Shown here: piece after piece, positions 1 through 5,282 of the stretch
Numbering within the stretch: position 1 is the stretch's first letter
Layout of the letters: the number at the start of each line of letters is the position of its first letter
Made by a program: the position numbers and the translations under genes
Assembly: GCA_030641465.1 (NCBI GenBank)
Contig: DAOWHK010000198.1
Location: 1 to 5,748, forward strand
Direction: 5' to 3'
Source: Parachlamydiales bacterium
Lineage (GTDB): Bacteria > Chlamydiota > Chlamydiia > Chlamydiales > Simkaniaceae
DNA: 5,748 nt
The notes under the pieces: model-generated
What the model was told of the DNA's origin: nothing
The model's input: only the letters and a program-made list of their open reading frames with translations
Database searches by the model: none

Positions 1-495
1 GATGAACTATCCTATACAATGCAAAACCGCTTACTAAAAAAGGGGAATTTTTACCTCTCCAACCCCCAAGAAATCGAAGCAATTACAACAAATCTTACCG
101 CTGCACAAAATCCCTTTGCTAGTGAAATTGAATGGATAATGACTACTTTTACAAATAATGAGTTCGTGGTTTTTACAGAACTCCTAAAACATGAAGTGAT
201 CCCCAAAGAGCTAAAAAATTCCATTATTGATAAAATCACCCCTTCTTGTCAGTTAGATATGACGGTCCGTGTTCGAGTGATTGACTTAAGATATGATCAC
301 CCAAAAGTGATTCTTCAAGAACTTGTGAAGCAGTCTCATCTCATTCCAAAACCTTCCTATGAGTTAGAGGAAGCCCAAGATAAATGGAAAAGAAAAACTT
401 ATGCAGTATCACCTATCGGATTTGCTCATATGCAGCTAACCAAAGAAATTGCAAAACGTATTGAAGACTATATATTACTTGCAAAAACTAGCTGA
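1..495 (+). CDS. Conserved-looking hypothetical protein, 5' end outside the window
   Basis: I do not recognise this protein. The frame is open from the first base (visible N-terminus DELSYT before the first Met at 19), and there is no Shine-Dalgarno sequence before that ATG. The true start therefore probably lies upstream and 19 is an internal Met. About 164 residues are visible. They are soluble in character, with no membrane segment. They begin with an amphipathic helix followed by GNFYLSNPQE, have a strand-rich middle (EFVVFTELLKHE, then DMTVRVRVIDLR and KVILQELV), and end in a basic/helical tail (SPIGFAHMQLTKEIAKRIED). Alternation of short hydrophobic strands with one terminal helix would suit a small periplasmic or lipoprotein domain, but any signal peptide or lipobox would be outside the window, so this is speculation. 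It lies 39 nt upstream of the protease gene on the same strand and is probably co-transcribed with it. That it is coding is likely; its function is unknown. Confidence 0.75.
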   Translation, partial: DELSYTMQNRLLKKGNFYLSNPQEIEAITTNLTAAQNPFASEIEWIMTTFTNNEFVVFTELLKHEVIPKELKNSIIDKITPSCQLDMTVRVRVIDLRYDHPKVILQELVKQSHLIPKPSYELEEAQDKWKRKTYAVSPIGFAHMQLTKEIAKRIEDYILLAKTS

Positions 496-507
496 AATTG
501 GCACTAG

Positions 508-536
508 ATACTGTCATACTGTGGCATTAATACTAT
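508..536 (+). repeat. Three short ATACT(G/A)T direct repeats before the protease start
   Basis: The 39-nt gap between the first gene and the protease gene carries ATACTGT at 508-514, an identical copy at 516-522, and a variant ATACTAT at 530-536 that overlaps the ATG. The first two copies start 8 nt apart and the third starts 14 nt further on. There is no purine-rich ribosome-binding site in the gap. The repeats could be an operator or simply chance in AT-rich DNA; no function is established. Confidence 0.35.
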
Positions 537-1407
537 GGAAAAAGAATTTATTACATCACATGTCATCATGGCGATCATTTTCGCTTTGATTGCTGCAGCA
601 CTCAACTATATAGCATATCTAAAAGGTTTCTTTAAACTCAATGTCAGCACATCAAAAGGCCCTCAGGTATCAATAAAACAGGTTGTACAAGTTTTTATTG
701 TCTACATTTTTGTTTCCATTATCTTTACGCCATTTATTATTAAATGTATTCAGCTCTTGTCCTCAAAACAATTATCCCCCATCAGCTTGATGACAATTGC
801 GCAAATCTCCATTTTTTTTCTTTCGTATGCGCTAATTATTATCCTATCTCTTCAGGGGGACAGGAAAACAATCAAGCTCCTTTGGAAGGATCGCTCAGAT
901 GGAGAATGTCCGTCAATCGGGTATGATTTTTTCTTTGGCGTAATGACCTGGCTTGCTTGTTTTCCCATGATTATTTTCATTAATCAAGCCTTCGAGCTTT
1001 TAATTTACTTTATCTTCGGATCAAAAGGCTTTCCTCAGGTAGCTGTAGAGTATCTACAAAGAGCCCTAGTGTCCCCTTATTACTTTACTGTCGCACTTGT
1101 TACGGTCATCATAGCAGCTCCTATTCTTGAAGAATTCCTTTTCCGAGCCTCTTTACAATCTTTATTTAAAAAATACTTCGGCGCTAAATCTGCAATTTTA
1201 CTCTCCTCTCTATGTTTTGCTCTTTTTCATTTTGCTCCCGAACAAGGCATTAGCAATTTCCCCTTGATTTTTTCCTTATTTATTTTTGCACTTTATTTAG
1301 GTTTTGTATATGAAAGACAAAAGTCGCTCTTTGCACCTATTGCTCTTCATGTGACTTTCAATGCAGTGAGCGTTGCTAGAATACTTCTGACAAGTCATGG
1401 GATGTAA
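535..1407 (+). CDS. CPBP-family (CAAX protease / Abi) intramembrane metalloprotease
   Basis: This is a 290-aa polytopic inner-membrane protein with about eight hydrophobic segments (roughly residues 9-28, 49-70, 86-105, 130-158, 181-197, 219-235, 243-258 and 265-285). The three CPBP/Abi (Rce1-like) motifs are intact and in order: EExxxR at 199-204 (EEFLFR), FxxxH at 228-232 (FALFH) and HxxxN at 272-276 (HVTFN). In the family these Glu and His residues form the active site within the membrane. Bacterial members act in protein processing, bacteriocin immunity or unknown roles, and the substrate cannot be told here. The start at 535 is the first ATG after an in-frame stop at 505-507; no good Shine-Dalgarno sequence precedes it. 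The gene ends exactly where the phosphatase gene begins (TAA followed directly by ATG), so the two are almost certainly translationally linked. There is no CAAX prenylation context nearby, so 'CAAX' is a family name only. Confidence 0.9.
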   Translation: MEKEFITSHVIMAIIFALIAAALNYIAYLKGFFKLNVSTSKGPQVSIKQVVQVFIVYIFVSIIFTPFIIKCIQLLSSKQLSPISLMTIAQISIFFLSYALIIILSLQGDRKTIKLLWKDRSDGECPSIGYDFFFGVMTWLACFPMIIFINQAFELLIYFIFGSKGFPQVAVEYLQRALVSPYYFTVALVTVIIAAPILEEFLFRASLQSLFKKYFGAKSAILLSSLCFALFHFAPEQGISNFPLIFSLFIFALYLGFVYERQKSLFAPIALHVTFNAVSVARILLTSHGM

Positions 1408-2193
1408 ATGCTAATAAAACCGTATCAATTTTCTTATTTTGGTCTTTCCGATATCGGGCTTTCAAGACAAAATAATGAAGATGTTTGGTCTCATAAAAAA
1501 GAGAGCTCCTTTTTTGCACTTGCTGATGGGATGGGAGGGCATAAAGCTGGAGAGATCGCCGCAAAAGAGGCTATTACGTTTATTTGTGCATCGATCGAAG
1601 AAATGCTAGCTTCTTCAAAGGTGCGCTTAAAAACAGAAGATCTCCAATCTTATCTTAAAATTTTTATCGAAAACACCAACAGTTGGGTCTATCACCTAAG
1701 TAAACAAAATAAACAATTACATGGAATGGGAACAACATTATGCACACTTTTATTCTATGAAAAAGAATTGATACTTGGCCACGTTGGCGATAGCCGCATC
1801 TATAGATTCCGCGAAAACTTGCTCACTCAATTAACCAAAGATCATTCCCTAAAAAATGAACTGATCAGTCAAGGAAGATTTATTGATACACCAAAAACCC
1901 CTTTTCTTCATAAAAATGTTTTGACAAGAGCGATTGGTTCTCATAGAGATGTAACCCCTGAATTAAGTGTTGTTCCGGTTAAGCCAAGTGATATATACTT
2001 AATGTGCTCTGATGGACTATCTGATTACGTAACAGATGAGCGCATTAGCTTTCTAATAAAGAAAAGTACTACGCCAGAAAATGCAAGTGAGGCGCTAGTA
2101 AATGAGGCAAAAAAGTGCGGTGGAAAAGACAATATCACCGTCGTCATGGTAAAGGTTGATGAATACTCCAAGGAGACAAATATATTTAGATAA
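1408..2193 (+). CDS. PP2C-family (PPM) protein serine/threonine phosphatase
   Basis: This is a 261-aa cytosolic metal-dependent phosphatase, the usual length for a compact bacterial PP2C with no extra domain or membrane anchor. All core motifs are seen in order: SDIGLSRQNNED (14-25, with the phosphate-binding Arg20 and acidic E24/D25), ADGMGGH (39-45, metal ligand D40), GMGTT (106-110), GHVGDSR (124-130, D128), LTKDHS (142-147), LTRAIG (172-177), CSDGLSD (200-206, metal ligand D202) and GGKDNITVV (238-246, metal ligand D241). It should dephosphorylate phospho-Ser/Thr (possibly also phospho-Tyr) proteins and oppose Hanks-type kinases encoded elsewhere. From memory, the chlamydial homologue CT259/CTL0511 (called CppA) has been shown to be a broad-specificity PP2C, and it too sits next to a NifS gene. 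The ATG abuts the preceding stop codon with a weak GGGA just upstream. The last 11 or so residues lie beyond the catalytic core and overlap the next gene. Confidence 0.95.
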   Translation: MLIKPYQFSYFGLSDIGLSRQNNEDVWSHKKESSFFALADGMGGHKAGEIAAKEAITFICASIEEMLASSKVRLKTEDLQSYLKIFIENTNSWVYHLSKQNKQLHGMGTTLCTLLFYEKELILGHVGDSRIYRFRENLLTQLTKDHSLKNELISQGRFIDTPKTPFLHKNVLTRAIGSHRDVTPELSVVPVKPSDIYLMCSDGLSDYVTDERISFLIKKSTTPENASEALVNEAKKCGGKDNITVVMVKVDEYSKETNIFR

Positions 2194-3268
2194 CAATGCA
2201 ACAACGCCGCTTGATGAGCGCGTGCTACGCTCAATGCAAGACGATTTCACGCCCCAAAACCCTTCAAGCATTCATCTGTATGGAAGGTCTGCAAAAGCTA
2301 AGCTTCAATTAGCTAGGTGCGAAATTGCAAAAGCTTTAGGAGTCGCTCCAAAAGAAATCATTTTTACATCTGGTGGAACAGAAGGGATCAACCTTCTTCT
2401 AAATGGAAAAACTGGCCATATCATCACAACAGATCTCGAACACTCAGCTGTTTATGAAACGATAAAATATCTGGAAAAAACTAAAACCCAAGTTACCTAT
2501 CTCTCTCCTGGTTCTTTTGGAGCTCCAACATCGCAGCAGATCGAAGAGGCTATAAAACCAAACACAACACTTGTAGTACTATCTGCTGTCAATAGTGAAA
2601 CTGGGGTGAAAATTGATCTAGAATCTATTGCAGCTTTATGCGCTATGCACTCAATCCCTCTTGTAATTGATGGAGTTGCACTTCTTGGCAGGGAAACTTT
2701 CTCCCTTCCCCCAGGCGTTATGGGAATGGCCTTTTCAGGGCATAAATTCCATGGCCCCAAAGGTTCGGGGTTTATCATCAAACGCCCAAATTTCCCAATC
2801 ACTCCTTTGTTCCATGGTGGAGGTCAGGAATCAAATTATCGCCCAGGAACAGAAAATCTAAATGGCATCATCGGTCTTTCAAAGGCTATAGAGCTCTTAA
2901 ATGAAGAGCTACCAAGGGCCTCAATCCACATGAAAACATTGCAAGACCACTTTGAGTCTCAGCTTAAAAAACACATCCCAGATCTCAAAATCAACGGAGA
3001 TGGACCTCGCATTGTCAATACAAGTAATATTTCTTTTGGAAATAGGGATGGGGAAGAATTACTCATGCGCCTTGACCTTGAAGGCATTGCGGCATCCCAC
3101 GGTTCTGCCTGCTCTTCAGGAGCCCTTGAACCTTCTCGCGTTTTGCAAAATATGGGTTACAATAGCAAGCGCTGCCGAGCCTCACTAAGATTTTCTCTTA
3201 GTCGCATGACCACTCTTGAAGAAATCGACCATACAATCAAATCTTTGATCCATCTATGTAGTAAGTAA
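2159..3268 (+). CDS. nifS: Cysteine desulfurase, NifS/IscS-like (group I), PLP-dependent
   Basis: This is a 369-aa fold-type I PLP enzyme that removes sulfur from L-cysteine as an enzyme persulfide for Fe-S cluster or thiolation pathways. Landmarks (ATG at 2159 as residue 1): YLDNNATTP near 9-17, FTSGGTEG 69-76, the His that stacks on PLP at 95 (DLEHSAV), Asn145 (AVNSETG), Asp171, the Schiff-base Lys196 in SGHK, RPGTEN 228-233, and the persulfide Cys318 in GSACSSG, inside the long loop typical of group I. The Gln normally four residues into the VDAxQ motif is Ala174 here (IDGVALLG), an unusual change. The start is uncertain: TTG at 2156 and ATG at 2159 are both possible, preceded only by AAAGG at short spacing, while a strong AAGGAG lies inside the reading frame at 2170-2175. 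The gene overlaps the phosphatase gene by about 35 nt. No iscU, iscA or sufE neighbour is visible, so the partner scaffold is encoded elsewhere. It is convergent with the small gene that follows. Confidence 0.95.
   Translation: MNTPRRQIYLDNNATTPLDERVLRSMQDDFTPQNPSSIHLYGRSAKAKLQLARCEIAKALGVAPKEIIFTSGGTEGINLLLNGKTGHIITTDLEHSAVYETIKYLEKTKTQVTYLSPGSFGAPTSQQIEEAIKPNTTLVVLSAVNSETGVKIDLESIAALCAMHSIPLVIDGVALLGRETFSLPPGVMGMAFSGHKFHGPKGSGFIIKRPNFPITPLFHGGGQESNYRPGTENLNGIIGLSKAIELLNEELPRASIHMKTLQDHFESQLKKHIPDLKINGDGPRIVNTSNISFGNRDGEELLMRLDLEGIAASHGSACSSGALEPSRVLQNMGYNSKRCRASLRFSLSRMTTLEEIDHTIKSLIHLCSK
2170..2175 (+). promoter_or_regulatory. Perfect Shine-Dalgarno-like AAGGAG inside the phosphatase/desulfurase overlap
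   Basis: AAGGAG at 2170-2175 lies within the last codons of the phosphatase gene and 11 nt after the annotated desulfurase ATG. It is followed after 4 nt by an in-frame ATA (2180-2182) that begins the IYLDNNATTP block, which is exactly where many NifS proteins start. It may mark the real initiation region with a non-standard start codon, or help re-initiation. The motif is seen directly; its use is inferred. Confidence 0.35.
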
Positions 3269-3541
3269 TCGAGAAAGTCCGAGCGCATTTACTTCTTCTG
3301 CAGCTCCAAAAAAATCAGCCGACAAATAAAGAATCACGACAATTGCAATAATTGCCCCACAAATTGCTAATCCTTTAAAAAAATTTGTTGCAAAATCGTT
3401 TGCAGAAGCTGCTTCTTCTCTATTTGGAATTTCCCACACTTCTTCTAACTGACTATCTGAAGCAAATCTCACTCTTGATGGAACGAAAGTTTCTAATACA
3501 CTCGACATAGAATTAGTTACAGAATCTAATAAACCCGACAT
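3254..3541 (-). CDS. Small membrane protein, paralogue of the 81-aa protein at 3739-3984
   Basis: This 95-aa protein belongs to no family I recognise. Residues 1-50 are polar, with a Ser/Thr-rich start (MSGLLDSVTNSMSSVLETF) and an acidic stretch (LEEVWEIPNREE, 32-43). A hydrophobic segment at about 57-78 would span the membrane once, followed by a short tail. It aligns without gaps, at a constant offset of 18 residues, to the 81-aa neighbour: over 32-76 the shared residues include LEExW, RE, FAxNFFK, AIxGAII, Y72 and D76, about 21 of 45 positions. A good ribosome-binding site (GAGAGG, 5 nt from the ATG) and a promoter-like sequence just upstream support it as a real gene. Its last 15 bp overlap the 3' end of the convergent desulfurase gene. 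In a chlamydial setting a type III-secreted or inclusion-membrane protein is possible, but one short hydrophobic segment is less than the usual bilobed Inc pattern. Confidence 0.75.
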   Translation of the reverse strand: MSGLLDSVTNSMSSVLETFVPSRVRFASDSQLEEVWEIPNREEAASANDFATNFFKGLAICGAIIAIVVILYLSADFFGAAEEVNALGLSRLLTT

Positions 3542-3546
3542 AATAA

Positions 3547-3552
3547 CCTCTC
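3547..3552 (-). promoter_or_regulatory. Ribosome-binding site GAGAGG of the 95-aa protein gene
   Basis: On the − strand GAGAGG is followed by TTATT and then ATG, giving a 5-nt spacer. The paralogous gene at 3739-3984 has AAGGAG with the identical TTATT spacer, so the translation start region appears to have been duplicated along with the gene. This fixes both starts. Confidence 0.7.
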
Positions 3553-3568
3553 TTCTTATTTTCTCAGA

Positions 3569-3597
3569 ATACTACGTTTATTCACAGTTAATATCAA
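3569..3597 (-). promoter_or_regulatory. Sigma-70-type (chlamydial sigma-66) promoter for the 95-aa protein gene
   Basis: On the − strand a −35 box TTGATA (3592-3597, 5 of 6 to TTGACA) and a −10 box TAGTAT (3569-3574, 4 of 6 to TATAAT) are separated by exactly 17 nt. Transcription would begin near 3562, giving a leader of about 20 nt that just includes the ribosome-binding site. Position and spacing are good; it is a prediction from sequence only. Confidence 0.55.
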
Positions 3598-3661
3598 ATA
3601 AAAAGAAATAGTATTACATTGCGGTTTTCTTTTAGCCGAATAAGTCCTATTGAAGAAATTT

Positions 3662-3690
3662 ATTATAATATCAGGTGTTTGATCGACCAA
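3662..3690 (-). promoter_or_regulatory. Possible second, upstream promoter with a consensus −10 box
   Basis: On the − strand a perfect TATAAT (3662-3667) is preceded, after 17 nt, by TTGGTC (3685-3690), which matches TTGACA only at its first three bases. A start near 3655 would give a leader of roughly 115 nt for the 95-aa gene. In AT-rich DNA an isolated TATAAT is not rare, so this is less convincing than the promoter closer to the gene. Confidence 0.35.
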
Positions 3691-3723
3691 TCTAGTATCC
3701 TAATGAGACTGCCTAAAAAATCC

Positions 3724-3743
3724 CCCTAAGATATATCCCTAAG
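3724..3743. repeat. Direct repeat CCCTAAG-ATATAT-CCCTAAG at the 3' end of the 81-aa gene
   Basis: Two identical 7-bp copies (3724-3730 and 3737-3743, + strand) flank the 6-bp palindrome ATATAT. The second copy contains the stop codon of the − strand 81-aa gene. On the − strand the pair is followed by GGA and a run of six T, but the copies are direct, not inverted, so they form no terminator hairpin. The function is unknown. Confidence 0.4.
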
Positions 3744-3984
3744 TAAAAAGACTATAAAGAGCTTCTTCTACAACATAAAAAAATAAATCGGTAATCACAT
3801 AGATAATCACATCAAACGTCCAGTATATCAAGGCAGCAGTCATGATAATAGCTCCAGCAATGGCTGTATTCTTAAAAAAATTTCTTGCAAAAACATGTGC
3901 CCTGTTTTCTTGTTCTCTATCTGAGGAAATCCATTCCTCTTCCAAAACACTTCCAGGACTGCCCGAACTAGAGATAGCACTCAT
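3739..3984 (-). CDS. Small membrane protein, paralogue of the 95-aa protein at 3254-3541
   Basis: This 81-aa protein is of unrecognised family. A Ser/Gly-rich start (MSAISSSGSPGS) is followed by an acidic stretch (LEEEW, 14-18), the conserved FARNFFK (32-38) and a long hydrophobic region at 39-72 rich in Ile, Tyr and Phe. That region is long enough for two short membrane helices, broken near Asp58 and Asp66, before a VEEALYSLF tail. It shares its central block with the 95-aa protein without gaps. The two differ mainly in their N-terminal length and in the more hydrophobic C-terminal half of this one. AAGGAG, 5 nt before the ATG, is an excellent ribosome-binding site. It lies 59 nt downstream of a CNNM gene on the same strand and may be co-transcribed with it; I saw no good promoter in that gap. 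The hydrophobic hairpin plus Ser-rich N-terminus is compatible with a small inclusion-membrane (Inc-like) protein, which is inference only. Confidence 0.75.
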   Translation of the reverse strand: MSAISSSGSPGSVLEEEWISSDREQENRAHVFARNFFKNTAIAGAIIMTAALIYWTFDVIIYVITDLFFYVVEEALYSLFT

Positions 3985-3989
3985 AATAA

Positions 3990-3995
3990 CTCCTT
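3990..3995 (-). promoter_or_regulatory. Ribosome-binding site AAGGAG of the 81-aa protein gene
   Basis: On the − strand a full-consensus AAGGAG is followed by TTATT and ATG. It is the main evidence, beside the paralogue, that this short reading frame is a gene, and it fixes its start. Confidence 0.75.
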
Positions 3996-4043
3996 CAAAT
4001 GAAAAGAAAAGTTTACATAGTATGAATGAAAAAAACGAGAATT

Positions 4044-5282
4044 TTATATTGTGCGAATAAAAATTTTCATTCCTCCAAGAAGGGTGGACTCCTCTAAAGT
4101 AAATTCAAAATCTTGGAGACGTATCGTTTCCCCTATATCAGGGCGCCTTCCAAGATGTTTTGATAGAAACTCTTCTAGAGAAAGATTTGGCTTGGCCTTG
4201 AGCTCGATTTTAAGCGTGCGATTAATTTCTTCAATTTTCGTATCTCCATGAAATGAGCGATCTATATAAACATGTCTTTTTTCTGGGTGATACTCTCCGA
4301 TGGAGAGCCACTCATCCCGCTCTCCAAATATCTCGTCAATTACTGCATCAAGTGTAAGAATTCCAACAGCTGAGCCTTCTTCAGAAAGAACGACTGCTAA
4401 ATTTTGGTTATTTCTTCTAAATTCTTTCAGAATTTGCAAGATGGGGGTAGATTCTGTAATAAACCATGGAGATCTACAGTGAGCTCTCACTTCGTCTTCG
4501 GGATTTAACCGTAAAAAATCTCTTGGAAAAGCTACTGCTACAATATTTTTCTGATTTTGATGATACACAGGAAGAAAGGCAACAGGCTCTATTCCCATAG
4601 TCTTTTTTAAACTCGCTATGGTAGCCGTTGTTGGAATCATGGTAAATTGCTCAAGTGGATCCATAAGCTGCTTGGGAGTTTTATTCTTAAGTGAAAAAAT
4701 ATTTGCGGAAATGGCATCCACCTCCTGAGAATCAAAGAAATAACCTCGGTCCTCTCTTGCCTCTATTGCCTTCTGCAGCTCCTCTCTTGAAAGATTTAAA
4801 CCAGATACAGAAACGATTCCAAAAATTTTATTAAAAATGCGGCAAATAATATCTAAACACCAAACAAGCGGCGCCATCACAATGGATGCAAAATATAATA
4901 GAGGGATCCCAAGCATGGCGACATTTTCTGCATATCTTCTTCCCGCAAACATCGGAACAAGCTCGGCAAAAATAAGAACTATAAAAACTTGGGAAATAGG
5001 TGCTAAGTCTGGACTTAACCCAATTGATAGATAAAACATCCTCGAAAGCTCGGAGCCGAATTGAAGAGCTGCGTTTACACCAATCAAAGTTGTTCCAAAA
5101 AGCCTTGCGGGATTTTTTAGTAATTTGCTCAGCCAAATAGCCCTGCGGTTATTTTTTCCAACAAAGTATTGCAACCTCACTTTATTAAAAGAAACAGCCG
5201 ACATTTCCATCATGGAAAAAAAACCTTGAATGATCAAAAAAATGATGATGTAAAGAAGGATAACCTGCCAAGATTGATTCAC
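4044..5282 (-). CDS. CNNM / CorC-HlyC family membrane protein with CBS pair (second gene of tandem pair)
   Basis: This 412-aa protein has the standard CNNM architecture. A transmembrane CNNM (DUF21) domain covers about 1-155, with helices near 6-22, 62-75, 96-112 and 122-148. A CBS pair follows at about 200-320, then a C-terminal CorC_HlyC domain at about 327-411. CNNM/CorC proteins are linked to Mg2+ export or homeostasis, with ATP-Mg bound by the CBS pair; older annotations call them hemolysins (TlyC/HlyC). Polar residues of the family's ion site appear present (S23 and E26 in FFSMMEMS, N70 in LIGVN, E107). The usual GExxPK motif reads AELVPM (106-111), and the CBS motifs are degenerate (LMDPLEQ for xMTPR; SEEGS for DEYG), so regulation may differ. 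The start is GTG at 5282, set by AAGGAG 8 nt upstream, and it overlaps the stop of the upstream paralogue by 4 nt (GTGA). Hemolytic activity should not be assumed. Confidence 0.92.
   Translation of the reverse strand: MNQSWQVILLYIIIFLIIQGFFSMMEMSAVSFNKVRLQYFVGKNNRRAIWLSKLLKNPARLFGTTLIGVNAALQFGSELSRMFYLSIGLSPDLAPISQVFIVLIFAELVPMFAGRRYAENVAMLGIPLLYFASIVMAPLVWCLDIICRIFNKIFGIVSVSGLNLSREELQKAIEAREDRGYFFDSQEVDAISANIFSLKNKTPKQLMDPLEQFTMIPTTATIASLKKTMGIEPVAFLPVYHQNQKNIVAVAFPRDFLRLNPEDEVRAHCRSPWFITESTPILQILKEFRRNNQNLAVVLSEEGSAVGILTLDAVIDEIFGERDEWLSIGEYHPEKRHVYIDRSFHGDTKIEEINRTLKIELKAKPNLSLEEFLSKHLGRRPDIGETIRLQDFEFTLEESTLLGGMKIFIRTI

Noticed and set aside
478..534. Promoter for the protease gene (TTGCAA or TTGGCA as −35)
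   Set aside because: No acceptable −10 box at 16-18 nt spacing was found, so readthrough from upstream is more likely.
2497..2802. Open frame of 101 codons on the − strand
   Set aside because: It lies wholly antisense to the desulfurase core, has no ribosome-binding site and no recognisable features; it is a shadow of the real gene.
3621..3637. Short hairpin CGGTT / AGCCG in the gap between the small genes
   Set aside because: It is only five pairs including one wobble, with no following T-run; too weak to call a terminator or RNA element.
3716..3743. Possible intrinsic terminator after the 81-aa gene (G-rich then T-run on the − strand)
   Set aside because: The CCCTAAG copies are direct, not inverted repeats, so no GC-rich stem forms ahead of the T-run.
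3985..4043. Promoter for the 81-aa gene in the 59-nt gap after the CNNM gene
   Set aside because: TACTAT could be a −10 box, but no −35-like sequence lies at a suitable distance.
3842..4060. Open frame on the + strand opposite the 81-aa gene
   Set aside because: The − strand frame has a consensus ribosome-binding site and a paralogue, while this one has neither.
4831..5136. Open frame of 101 codons on the − strand, Cys- and Ser-rich
   Set aside because: It is an alternative frame inside the CNNM membrane domain; the apparent Cys motifs come from shifted Phe/Ile/Leu codons.
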